Source of the DNA: Nemertoderma westbladi
Taxonomy: Eukaryota; Xenacoelomorpha; Nemertodermatida; Nemertodermatidae
NCBI GenBank assembly: GCA_032718475.1
Contig: JAUCBJ010000733.1
Location: forward strand, 1-23,017
Direction of reading: 5' to 3'
Length of the DNA: 23,017 nt
Shown: positions 10,118-18,150 of the stretch, in pieces
How positions within the stretch are numbered: position 1 is the first letter of the stretch
Layout of the letters: every line of letters begins with the position of its first letter
Notes under the pieces: model-generated
Told to the model about the DNA's origin: nothing
The model's database searches: none
The model's input: only the letters and a program-made list of their open reading frames with translations
Made by a program: the position numbers and the translations under genes

Positions 10118-10131
10118 GTTACCTTGGCAAC
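10118..10131 (+). promoter_or_regulatory. RFX X-box-like motif
   Basis: GTTACCTTGGCAAC is the inverted counterpart of the 9475 motif, in the right arm, about 750 bases upstream of the XPNPEP3 start. It matches GTNRCC-N2-RGYAAC. Confidence 0.4.
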
Positions 10132-10482
10132 TACAAGATAAAAATTCCATAAACACATTTTATTACATTGCTATGAATCCTAGTCATCATTTCCATCTCA
10201 CCAAAGTAGCACATAAGAAGTTTCTAAGAAAATATTATGAAAATAGTGCCATAAATAGGGAAACGATCGGCCCACGCTAATTTCAGCAATCCGCTCGCTG
10301 CATGACCTGTTATTTAGTACACCTTGGATCGGAGCCACATCTGGTCTTCGCATCACACCTCACAAGCGGCGGTCGGCAGAAAAGCTTGCAATAGACTTAG
10401 ACTCAGACTGCATGGACTGATATATGTGGCTGAATTTGCAATGACTAACATATGAGAGCAAAATCTTAACATCAAATTTTAA

Positions 10483-10725
10483 GAAGCGTGTAAACATTGC
10501 GAATATAGGCCTAGACAGCTAGACACTTTCAACTTCTTCAAACTTCTTGATTTGTTGACAAAACTTCAATTAGAGGTGAAGTCTCTTACCAATGAATGCA
10601 GAATGCACCAGTGTAAAAGATAAGCTTAGTTTATTGGAGAGCAAATGGGATGAATGTACAACAAGCATTAAAGAATCAACTGAGTTTAAACAAAAACTAC
10701 ACATGGAATGGAGAGAAGACCAACC
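10483..10725 (+). pseudogene. Broken coiled-coil coding fragment (unknown protein)
   Basis: One frame from about 10483 runs through LLDLLTKLQLEVKSLTNEC up to a perfect 7-base tandem duplication (GAATGCA at 10594-10600 and 10601-10607). After it the frame is lost, and the text continues in another frame as SVKDKLSLLESKWDE and EFKQKLHMEWREDQP. Both halves are charged, heptad-like and read as one protein across the duplication. TTTTAAG near 10482 and CAG/GT near 10725 could be old splice sites; the donor is weak. I do not recognise the family. The ATG-started frame at 10592-10837 runs past the plausible part into non-coding DNA. A live exon containing a sequencing or assembly error is the alternative. 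Confidence 0.4.
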
Positions 10726-10861
10726 AGGTTGCTTGTTCTTTCTAACGAATAAATTACAAGGTTTTACCCTCTATAATCATGCTATTGTGGTACTGGGTGT
10801 AATACAGTACAGCAGTGCCAGTAATATATTACTGTAGGTTTCATACTGACATAATACTGCA

Positions 10862-10882
10862 ATAATCAGATAATCTGATTAT
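10862..10882. promoter_or_regulatory. Perfect palindrome at the XPNPEP3 start codon
   Basis: The 10-base arm ATAATCAGAT (10862-10871) and its exact complement ATCTGATTAT (10873-10882) are separated by a single A. The right arm ends inside the start codon. It could form a small hairpin in the 5' leader or serve as a paired TAATC/GATTA homeodomain-type site. It also holds the in-frame TAA at 10863 that marks the upstream limit of the reading frame. Confidence 0.5.
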
Positions 10883-12464
10883 GTTAAAGATAATATCGCA
10901 ATCATTGAGAGGAAGTCAGCGTTGTAGCAAATTAAACAACGAATTTTTTATAAGTAATCAACTTGGAGTAGTAGGAAGGCGACAAAATGCTTGTTTGGGA
11001 AATGTAACAACATTGTTACTGCACTCTAATCGTTACCACACCATTGGTAACCCGTTACACGAATATCAACCAACTGTTACCAAGGCAACCAATTTCATAC
11101 CCCGCGACATTGGACAACCCTCGCCATGGACCCACCCCCATCTACTTAATCCCAACGATGTGACCCCTGAGATAACGAAACTCGAGTATAAAACCCGTCG
11201 CGAGAACTTGTGCCGTAAGTTACGGGAATCAGGGTCAAGTGATCGCTGCCTCGCAATAATTGCGGGTAACGCCACCCAATACATGACCAACGACATACCC
11301 TACCCATTCTACCAGAATACCGATTTCTTTTACCTCTGCGGTTTTCTAGAGCCGGAAAGTCTTCTAGTTATCGACGTGGATTCGGGAGCGACGACTTTGT
11401 TCGTTCCTAACCGCGATAAAACCCAGGAGCTTTGGCACGGGCCGCGAGCTGGGGTCGACGGTGCTCGAGAGCTGTTAGGAGTCCAGGATTGCCGCGCTGT
11501 AAATCATCTCGAGGATTTCTTCCGAGGACAAAATCGTAACGACGAGTTTCCGGAAGTTTGGACGAACGTTAAACCATCGAGTAGCGGAGGAATGGCTTCC
11601 GCAGTTAATTATTTTATTACCTCAACTAAAAAAGAAGCTAAAAACATTAAAGAAAAAATCGCCGAATTGCGGGTCTTAAAATCCCAAAACGAAATTAAAG
11701 TTTTACAAAGAGCCTCAGATATAACGAGTCGTGCGTTTATCGAGACGATGAGGGAATGTAAACCGGGGGTGGAGGAGAGGGAAATCTATGCGACTATAGA
11801 CTACCACTGTCGGACGCTAGGGGGCGAGTGTTTGGCCTATCCGCCGGTAGTTGCGGGGGGAACCCGAGCGACAACGCTGCACTACATCGTAAACAACCAG
11901 CGGGTGGCCCCAACCGAGTTGGTGCTGCTGGACGCGGGTTGTATGTACGGCGGCTACGTGGCGGACATAACCCGCACGTGGAACGTGTCCGGGAGGTTCT
12001 CGGACGCCCAGAGTCTCGTATACAACATGGTGGAGTCCGTACAGTCGGCCTGTCTGTCTGTCTGCGGCCCCGGGGTTAGTTTGAACGAGATCAACCTAGC
12101 CATGCAGTCCGTACTGGCAGATAGTCTCTCGGATTCCCGACTGCTGTCCGGTACCGACTCCCACTTGGAGTCCCTCGCTCTCCGCTACTGTCCGCACCAT
12201 GTTGGACACTACCTGGGGTTGGACGTCCACGATACCGACACAGTATCCCGGACACGTCCACTCCAACCGGGGATGGTTATCACGGTGGAACCGGGTTTGT
12301 ATTTCCGGGACTCGGATACTTCCGTCGTTGCGGACGTCCGAGGTATCGGTATTAGGATAGAGGATAACGTTCTCATAACGGAAACCGGAGCAACGGTTCT
12401 CAGTAAAAACTGTCCTAAAGATCTGCTCTCTCTCGAGGAAATCATTGGTACGAATATTAGGTGA
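10881..12464 (+). CDS. XPNPEP3: Xaa-Pro aminopeptidase 3, mitochondrial (M24B)
   Basis: This 527-residue metallopeptidase removes an N-terminal residue preceding proline and belongs to the mitochondrial XPNPEP3/Icp55 group. Residues 1 to about 60 are rich in Arg, Lys, Ser and Asn with few acids, like a mitochondrial presequence. The N-terminal AMP_N-type domain begins near GQPSPWTHPHLLNPNDVTP (residues 78-96), a hallmark of this subfamily. The pita-bread catalytic domain covers about 265-510. Its five metal ligands are all present by alignment: Asp351 and Asp362 (LLDAGCMYGGYVADITRTW), His443 (HHVGHYLGLDVHD), Glu470 (VITVEPGLY) and Glu494 (IRIEDN). Their spacing of 11, 81, 27 and 24 fits the family. 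The start is the first ATG after an in-frame TAA at 10863. The whole protein is one exon with no frameshift, although animal orthologues usually have introns. The first half is AT-rich and the catalytic half GC-rich. It appears functional. Confidence 0.95.
   Translation: MLKIISQSLRGSQRCSKLNNEFFISNQLGVVGRRQNACLGNVTTLLLHSNRYHTIGNPLHEYQPTVTKATNFIPRDIGQPSPWTHPHLLNPNDVTPEITKLEYKTRRENLCRKLRESGSSDRCLAIIAGNATQYMTNDIPYPFYQNTDFFYLCGFLEPESLLVIDVDSGATTLFVPNRDKTQELWHGPRAGVDGARELLGVQDCRAVNHLEDFFRGQNRNDEFPEVWTNVKPSSSGGMASAVNYFITSTKKEAKNIKEKIAELRVLKSQNEIKVLQRASDITSRAFIETMRECKPGVEEREIYATIDYHCRTLGGECLAYPPVVAGGTRATTLHYIVNNQRVAPTELVLLDAGCMYGGYVADITRTWNVSGRFSDAQSLVYNMVESVQSACLSVCGPGVSLNEINLAMQSVLADSLSDSRLLSGTDSHLESLALRYCPHHVGHYLGLDVHDTDTVSRTRPLQPGMVITVEPGLYFRDSDTSVVADVRGIGIRIEDNVLITETGATVLSKNCPKDLLSLEEIIGTNIR
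11076..11089 (+). promoter_or_regulatory. RFX X-box-like motif within the XPNPEP3 coding region
   Basis: GTTACCAAGGCAAC matches GTNRCC-N2-RGYAAC and lies about 200 bases inside the reading frame, in the presequence-linker region. It is outside the inverted-repeat element, so it is an independent occurrence. Confidence 0.3.
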
Positions 12465-12643
12465 CCTTCTGTTGTATATTTTTTAATCTTTAGAATATTA
12501 TCATGTACGTTACTATAATATTTCGACTTAGGTATTTGTAATTAAAAAATAGAAAAACCTCCAACAAAGTTTTCACTTTTAAATAATCATCTATGTCCAC
12601 ATGAGAGGGCGTTAGAAAGCTAATGATTTTACTATAAGAAACT
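12465..12643 (+). other. XPNPEP3 3' flank with possible poly(A) signal
   Basis: ATTAAA at 12541-12546, about 80 bases after the stop, is the common variant polyadenylation hexamer. No AATAAA is seen before the transposon. There is no genomic poly(A) tail right after the gene, so a recent retrocopy is not obvious. The last six bases, GAAACT (12638-12643), are the left target duplication of the foldback element. Confidence 0.4.
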
Positions 12644-12982
12644 TACGGTGGCTGAATCAGGCCAAATAAAACCAATTTTCTTAGTCATAAAATCATATAA
12701 ATCCACTTTTCAAATCCACTTAGTCGTGGAAAAATCATATAGAACTACTTTTATGTACCGTGAGAGTTTTGAAAAACACATAAAACCACTTTTCTCGGTC
12801 GAGTAAAATCATATAAATCGGGTATAACTTTTCGCCGTATCCGTATCCGTATGCATTTGCCGTATCCGTATGTACATACGCGTATGTGCGTATGTAATGG
12901 TTTCCTATGGAGAATAATCCGTATGTGATTTTAAAGATTAGGCATTGCGGACCAGTAAGAAGTGCACAACACACATGCAGAC
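12644..12982. repeat. Left arm of the foldback, outer part
   Basis: This is the inverse of about 18246-18761, with roughly 190 fewer bases of internal tandem modules. It holds the ATCCGT repeats and the palindrome ACATACGCGTATGT at 12874-12887. It ends in CATGCAGAC, where the LINE was inserted. The 79-codon minus-strand frame at 12735-12974 mirrors one in the right arm and is not a gene. Confidence 0.85.
12979..12982 (+). other. LINE target-site duplication, left copy (AGAC)
   Basis: AGAC here and at 17558-17561 bracket the LINE. Removing the LINE and one copy restores CATGCAGACAGGTAGGCC, which matches the reverse complement of the intact right arm near 18233-18250. This independently confirms both boundaries. 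Confidence 0.8.
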
Positions 12983-12995
12983 TGAAGAGTTTTAA

Positions 12996-13885
12996 TGTAA
13001 TTATTGTAAAACTGTAATTAAATCAGGTGTTGAACAATTTGTTCCATTTAAATCGTTTAATGTCGATGAAAGAAAAAGTTATCCTTTGTATGTTAAGCGC
13101 CTGCAGCGCGCAAAAAAAAGCTGTGGAAGTGGAAAATGCGTAATACCGAGCATGGGAAACAGGCGTATCAGCGGGTAGCACTACTAGCTAACAAAGTGAC
13201 TCTTCGTGCCACCTGCGCATACGAAACTAAAATTCTCAACTCGGCCGACCCCAATAAAATATTTAAATATATGAACTCCAAAAGGAAGGATCGTAATGTA
13301 ATTGGACCTTTGAAACATAACGGCGAAACTGTAGTAGATGACAGTACTAAGGCGAAAATATTCGCCGACGTGCTAGCGGAAAATGTTTCGAATGACAACC
13401 ACAGTGTCCCAATATTCAACCGTAGGGTTCCTACAGGTACATCTTTGTCTACTGTAGATTTATCCCCAGTTCGTGTGTTAACAATGTTAACTATAATGCC
13501 AGCCAAAAAGAGTGCGACGCCAGACAACTTGCCTAGCATTTTATTTGCCAGATTAGCTATTAATATCGCCGCACCACTATCTGTTTTATTTAAGTTATCT
13601 CTCGAAACATACACACACACTTCCATCTGCTGATGGCTCACAGCTACTATTATACCATTGTTTAAAAAGGGTGATCCTTGTAACCCCTACAATTACCGTC
13701 CAATATCGTTAACGTGCATATCATGTAAAGTGATGGAAATGTGTATAAAAAGTGACATTATTCTGTATCTACTCAATAATAATATTATTTCGAAGTCCCA
13801 ACACGGGTTTCTTCATCGCAAATCCACGTGTACCCAGCTATTAGATTGTGTGACTGACTGGTTTCGTATTTTAGATAAACGTTAG
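12996..13885 (+). pseudogene. LINE reverse transcriptase, N-terminal remnant
   Basis: The coding trace begins after an in-frame TAA with GVEQFVPF and YPLYVKRLQRAKK. An A8 run at 13112-13119 appears one A short, which shifts the frame. The frame continues from about 13120 as LWKWKM through KIFKYMNSKRKDRNVIGPL (about 13253-13310). An in-frame TGA at 13631-13633 interrupts it, and it resumes as WLTATIIPLFKKGDPCNP and NYRPISLT, the conserved RT fingers, then SQHGFLHRKST. It stops at TAG 13883-13885 after DWFRILDKR, exactly where the palm should begin. The minus-strand frame at 13168-13641 is a shadow. Confidence 0.85.
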
Positions 13886-14040
13886 AGTGATTCCCTCGCC
13901 CAAGCACTCAGCAAGCTGGAGGCATGGGCGAGCGAATGGCAGCTCTCTATTGCAACTCATAAATGTATTGTTATTTATGTTGGCTCATCCAATGCGAAGC
14001 GCGAATACACTCTCAATTCGTCTGTGCTAACCTCTGATAC
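13886..14040 (+). pseudogene. LINE reverse transcriptase, thumb remnant
   Basis: Directly after the TAG, in the same frame, the text reads DSLAQALSKLEAWASEWQLS and KCIVIYVGSS, which in intact LINEs follows the catalytic FADD block. Roughly 100 or more residues carrying both palm aspartate motifs are therefore missing between 13882 and 13886. Recognisable LINE sequence ends near 14040, at SVLTSDT, where a foreign insert begins. Confidence 0.8.
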
Positions 14041-14159
14041 ACGAAGTGGGGCCTTCGCGCAGCACGTGACTTAAATTTAATTTAAGTACTAATTCGAAAG
14101 TATTACTGTATTAGCAAATTTTAAGCAGATTTCGCCTAATCACTTTTTACCTCTTTCAT

Positions 14160-14518
14160 TTCTATTCAGACATTTCTGACTCTAGCGGTATAGTGAGAAC
14201 TGAAGATGGATTAGGGTCTCCAGCCCCACAAAGACACAGCCTATGGATGAATAGTACATACGTACATCGGCCAAGTTTCATCTTGAATAACGGATAACGA
14301 AATGAGAGACGGATCTCACTTTCAGAAATTTCGTCGTATAGCGGCAGACCGATTAAATCTCCCCCCCCCCCCCCCCACAAAGACGCAGCATGTGGTCCAG
14401 AATATATGGCAAGATTCAGCATTCACTGATTAAAATCAATGAGACGGGAGAATCTATTCACTTTCAGGCATAAAGTAGTCCTATAGCGGGTGACTGTTGA
14501 ACTGATTTTCAACAAAAC
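14160..14518 (+). repeat. Diverged ~155-bp monomers flanking the 315-bp array
   Basis: Blocks TTCAGACATTTCTGACTCTA, TTTCACTT-like CACTTTCAG and TATAGCGG recur at about 14165, 14320 and 14460, at roughly 150-base intervals. They match the two halves of the 315-bp unit but are much diverged. They also include CCAAGTTTCATCTT and a 16-C tract (14361-14376). They look like old monomers from which the homogeneous dimer array was amplified. The 86-codon minus-strand frame here is not a gene. Confidence 0.65.
14361..14376 (+). repeat. Poly(C) tract, 16 C
   Basis: Sixteen C residues interrupt a diverged monomer. The length equals that of the tract at 3358-3373. Confidence 0.95.
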
Positions 14519-16466
14519 AAATTTTCAACTTGGCAGCTTTAAATTCGACAAAGTTATAAGCATGTCAATATCATAACGACGACAACGATTTCACTTTCAG
14601 ACATTTGGCCCTCTAGCGGCAGACTGGAGAACTGCAGATGGATTCGCCTCCTTTGAAAGTCACAGCTAATGGTCTAATACATATCTGCCAAGTTTCAGCT
14701 TAAACGGATTAAAAGCAAAGAAATGGGAGGGCATTTAATGTTTAGACATGTGGCCCTCTAGCGGGAGACCATTGCACTGATGGTGTCTGAAAGTCTCTCA
14801 AAAATCTCAACTTTAGCTCATATTGATACCTACAAATTTTCAACTTGGCAGCTTTAAATCCGACAAAGTTATTAGCATGTCAAAATCGTAACGACGACAA
14901 CGATTTCACTTTCAGACCTTTGGCCCTCTAGCGGCAGACTGGAGAACTGCAGATGGATTCGCCTCCTTTGAAAGTCACAGCTAATGGTCTAATACATATC
15001 TGCCAAGTTTCAGCTTAAACGGATTAAAAGCAAAGAAATGGGAGGGCATTTAATGTTTAGACATGTGGCCCTCTAGCGGGAGACCATTGCACTGATGGTG
15101 TCTGAAAGTCTCTCAAAAATCTCAACTTTAGCTCATATTGATACCTACAAATTTTCAACTTGGCAGCTTTAAATCCGACAAAGTTATTAGCATGTCAAAA
15201 TCGTAACGACGACAACGATTTAACTTTCAGACCTTTGGCCCTCTAGCGGCAGACTGGAGAACTGCAGATGGATTCGCCTCCTTTGAAAGTCACAGCTAAT
15301 GGTCTAATACATATCTGCCAAGTTTCAGCTTAAACGGATTAAAAGCAAAGAAATGGGAGGGCATTTAATGTTTAGACATGTGGCCCTCTAGCGGGAGACC
15401 ATTGCACTGATGGTGTCTGAAAGTCTCTCAAAAATCTCAACTTTAGCTCATATTGATACCTACAAATTTTCAACTTGGCAGCTTTAAATCCGACAAAGTT
15501 ATTAGCATGTCAAAATCGTAACGACGACAACGATTTCACTTTCAGACCTTTAGCCCTCTAGCGGCAGACTGGAGAACTGCAGATGGATTCGCCTCCTTTG
15601 AAAGTCACAGCTAATGGTCTAATACATATCTGCCAAGTTTCAGCTTAAACGGATTAAAAGCAAAGAAATGGGAGGGCATTTAATGTTTAGACATGTGGCC
15701 CTCTAGCGGGAGACCATTGCACTGATGGTGTCTGAAAGTCTCTCAAAAATCTCAACTTTAGCTCATATTGATACCTACAAATTTTCAACTTGGCAGCTTT
15801 AAATCCGACAAAGTTATTAGCATGTCAAAATCGTAACGACGACAACGATTTCACTTTCAGACCTTTGGCCCTCTAGCGGCAGACTGGAGAACTGCAGATG
15901 GATTCGCCTCCTTTGAAAGTCACAGCTAATGGTCTAATACATATCTGCCAAGTTTCAGCTTAAACGGTTTAAAAGCAAAGAAATGGGAGGGCATTTAATG
16001 TTTAGACATGTGGCCCTCTAGCGGGAGACCATTGCACTGATGGTGTCTGAAAGTCTCTCAAAAATCTCAACTTTAGCTCATATTGATACCTACAAATTTT
16101 CAACTTGGCAGCTTTAAATCCGACAAAGTTATTAGCATGTCAAAATCGTAACGACGACAACGATTTCACTTTCAGACCTTTGGCCCTCTAGCGGCAGACT
16201 GGAGAACTGCAGATGGATTCGCCTCCTTTGAAAGTCACAGCTAATGGTCTAATACATATCTGCCAAGTTTCAGCTTAAACGGATTAAAAGCAAAGAAATG
16301 GGAGGGCATTTAATGTTTAGACATGTGGCCCTCTAGCGGGAGACCATTGCACTGATGGTGTCTGAAAGTCTCTCAAAAATCTCAACTTTAGCTCATATTG
16401 ATACCTACAAATTTTCAACTTGGCAGCTTTAAATCCGACAAAGTTATTAGCATGTCAAAATCGTAA
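14519..16466 (+). repeat. 315-bp tandem array, ~6.2 near-identical copies
   Basis: The marker GGAGAACTGCAGATG ends at 14640, 14955, 15270, 15585, 15900 and 16215, a constant 315-base step. Units after the first differ by only a few substitutions, for example a T at about 15551 and at 15968. Each unit is itself a dimer: TTTGGCCCTCTAGCGGCAGA and TGTGGCCCTCTAGCGGGAGA lie about 155 bases apart. The recurring CGTAACGACGACAACGATT is probably the seed of the adjacent GAC microsatellite. No open frame persists. Confidence 0.97.
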
Positions 16467-16523
16467 CGACGACGACGACGACAACGACGACGACGACGAC
16501 AACGACGACGACGACGACGACAA
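16465..16523 (+). repeat. (GAC)n microsatellite
   Basis: Runs of GAC are interrupted by AAC, growing out of the AACGACGACAACG motif at the end of the last satellite unit. The Arg-rich minus-strand frame at 16415-16606 is only this repeat translated. Confidence 0.95.
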
Positions 16524-16606
16524 CTATTTGCATAAATTGACCCACCCCCTAACAGTGTCAATTCGCTAAGGCTCCGCCAACTTCGTGGCTCGCCCCACAC
16601 ACACAC

Positions 16607-17263
16607 TGTAAGGACCTGGGCCTAACAATTTCATCCGATCTAAAATTCGATCTTTATTGTAGAGACCAAACAGCAAAAGCTTACAAAGTTATCAATATGT
16701 TATTCAGGAGCATCGTAACTAGTAACCGTCAAGCTTTAATAATAGCTTATAAAGCCATAGCTCGGCCACTTGTAGAATATTGCACGCCTGTCTGGTCTCC
16801 ACATACAAAACGCAGCATAGACATGATTGAGGGTGTTCAACACTACTTTACTCGTCGTCTGTTTATGCGCTGTAAGTTACCCTACTCTCGCTACATGGAC
16901 CGCCTCGAACTGCTTTCCCTACAACCTTTAGAAGTGCGTCGGATGATATTCGACCTAAAAATGGTTTACAAAATTACACACGGTCTTGTTGATCTTGACT
17001 TTGATAATTATTTTTTCTCTCAAGCTCCCCGAGCTGGTCTTCGTGGCAACAGTAGGAAACTTTACGTACCTAGGTGTCGTTTAGATATCAGCAAACATTC
17101 TTTCTCATCTCGTGCAGTCAGATTATGGAATAATCTCCCTTCTTCAGTAGTTGATTCTTGTAACCTGAATATATTTTCACGCAAGTTGCTGGCGATCGAC
17201 TTTTTGGAGCACTATAATTTTACACGACCCCCTGGCAATCCATTATTTTTAGCACAACAGTGA
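16607..17263 (+). pseudogene. LINE ORF2 C-terminal region
   Basis: The same coding frame resumes with KDLGLTISSDLKF and runs uninterrupted to the natural stop at 17261-17263. It includes the thumb and C-terminal blocks AYKAIARPLVEYCTPVWSP, IEGVQHYFTRR, LELLSLQPLEVRRMIFDLKM and SFSSRAVRLWNNLPSSVV. This is the best-preserved part of the element. The 3' UTR follows to about 17540, then the AATA tail. There is no promoter or start of its own. Confidence 0.85.
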
Positions 17264-17540
17264 CAAATATCTTTTTTGTCATTTTTTTTATTGATTTAGT
17301 TTTTCTTCTCGTTTTTCTTTTTATAAGTCTCAATTTTATTAGAAATTTAAAATATTATAGCAATTTGTAAAGTGTACTGTATGTGCATTACGGTATATTA
17401 TATGTTCACTTTATAGTACCCAAACTCCCGAAAGTGCCTTGAGCCTGGGCAGTTTCCCTCCCTCGACCTTTTGTGTATTCTTTGTTCTGTATGTATGTTT
17501 CTATGTTATGTGTATTTCACATATTTTAATATCGAGTTTT

Positions 17541-17561
17541 AAATAAATAAATAAATAAGAC
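17541..17561 (+). repeat. LINE 3' tail (AATA)n and right AGAC duplication
   Basis: AAATAAATAAATAAATAA ends the LINE and is followed by AGAC at 17558-17561, the copy of 12979-12982. A short A-rich tetranucleotide tail with a target duplication is the signature of target-primed reverse transcription. Confidence 0.85.
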
Positions 17562-17650
17562 AGGTAGGCCTACTTAAAGCTAAGTGATTTAAAGAGTGTG
17601 GCTGCCGCTACCTTATGTCAAATAAACATTGTAGGTCCAGGATGAGTGAC
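17562..17650. repeat. Foldback left arm, inner part displaced by the LINE
   Basis: This runs from AGGTAGGCCTACTTAAAGCT through TGTGGCTGCCGCTACCTTA to AGGTCCAGGATGAGTGAC. It is the inverse of about 18151-18246 with few differences. In the right arm it is continuous with the outer arm; on the left the LINE separates the two parts. Confidence 0.85.
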
Positions 17651-18150
17651 AGATGATGTCCTTCAGTCCCGGGATGCGCCACAGCGCTTGTTTTATTGTA
17701 CTAACTGACACCTGGACGCCCGGTTGGACTTAAATTAATTACTGGCACCCGGTTGCATTCGCTGACACGTGGTTTGACTAACTGGCACTAGGTTGGTCTT
17801 GTTGGCACTTGGCTGCATAGGGCCTGCTATGGTTAACTAAATACTGGCCCCGAAACGGCGAAAGTAAAGGTATATTAATTATATGTTAATAAATTCACAA
17901 AGAAGGACAAACTGACTCGACGGTTTTCAATATCTGTGCGAATGTTTATTCCCTTAGCATTCTCATTGCTGCTTCTATCAGTCTATACTATGCTAGTGCC
18001 ATAGCCTACTGTAGCAACCAACAACATTCTATAACCAGGTTAGTGGACAGGTGGAAAAGCAGTTCAAAAATAAATCACGGTTGGTTAGTTTTCCAAGCGG
18101 CGTCAAGAAGAGTTAACTGGTTAATTAATAGGTACTGCACTGCTGGCGTT
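17651..18150. other. Foldback loop with ~20-bp degenerate repeats
   Basis: This is the unique interior of the foldback. Between about 17702 and 17822 there are five degenerate copies around CTGGCACCCGGTTG (CTGACACGTGGTTTG, CTGGCACTAGGTTGG, TTGGCACTTGGCTG) at mostly 20-21-base steps. There is no open frame of note, so no transposase. Confidence 0.65.

Larger units (their letters stand above)
9336..10270. mobile_element. Inverted-repeat (foldback/MITE-like) element, ~935 bp
   Basis: The left arm (about 9336-9625) and right arm (about 9985-10270) are long inverted copies. They share the outer end CCGATCGTTTCCCTATTTAT, then ATGACTAGGATTCATAGCAA, TTGCCAAGGTAACC and TAAAAGTCTATCAAA. The arms differ at scattered positions, so the element is not recent. 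The interior is AT-rich and non-coding, with a smaller inverted pair (AATTGTGAA/TTCACAATT). No clear target duplication is visible. The 66-codon frame at 10080-10280 lies in the right arm and is not a gene. Both arms carry X-box-like motifs. Confidence 0.8.
14041..16606. mobile_element. TIR-flanked, satellite-bearing insert within the LINE
   Basis: LINE coding stops near 14040 (SDT) and resumes at about 16607 (KDLGLTIS), so these 2.57 kb are an insertion. Its ends are imperfect inverted repeats: ACGAAGTGGGGCCTTCGCG at 14041-14059 and the inverse of CGCTAAGGCTCCGCCAACTT at 16564-16583, with ACAC-like sequence on both sides. The content is two diverged monomers, six near-identical 315-bp units, a (GAC)n microsatellite and a short unique tail. 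TIR plus central tandem repeats plus microsatellite resembles satellite-bearing non-autonomous elements (bivalve pearl, Drosophila DINE-1/HINE, tetris). The class is not settled, since no transposase or Rep/helicase is present and the target duplication is unclear. Confidence 0.6.
12983..17557 (+). mobile_element. 5'-truncated, defective Jockey/CR1-group LINE
   Basis: This non-LTR retrotransposon is inserted in the left foldback arm. It starts abruptly in the linker between endonuclease and reverse transcriptase, so the 5' end is truncated as usual for LINEs. It retains N-terminal RT blocks (FKKGDPCNPYNYRPISLT) and the C-terminal region (ARPLVEYCTPVWSP, SSRAVRLWNNLPSS). A 3' UTR of about 290 bases ends in (AATA)n. 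It is broken by a frameshift, two in-frame stops, an internal deletion that removed the catalytic core, and a 2.6-kb insertion. It cannot make an active enzyme. The family call rests on motif style and the tetranucleotide tail; L2/Crack-type relatives are possible. Confidence 0.85.

Noticed and set aside
10080-10280. 66-codon frame upstream of XPNPEP3
   Set aside because: It lies in the right arm of the inverted-repeat element, and the left arm copy does not preserve it.
16415-16606. Arg-rich minus-strand frame (RRRRCRR)
   Set aside because: It is the translated (GAC)n microsatellite.
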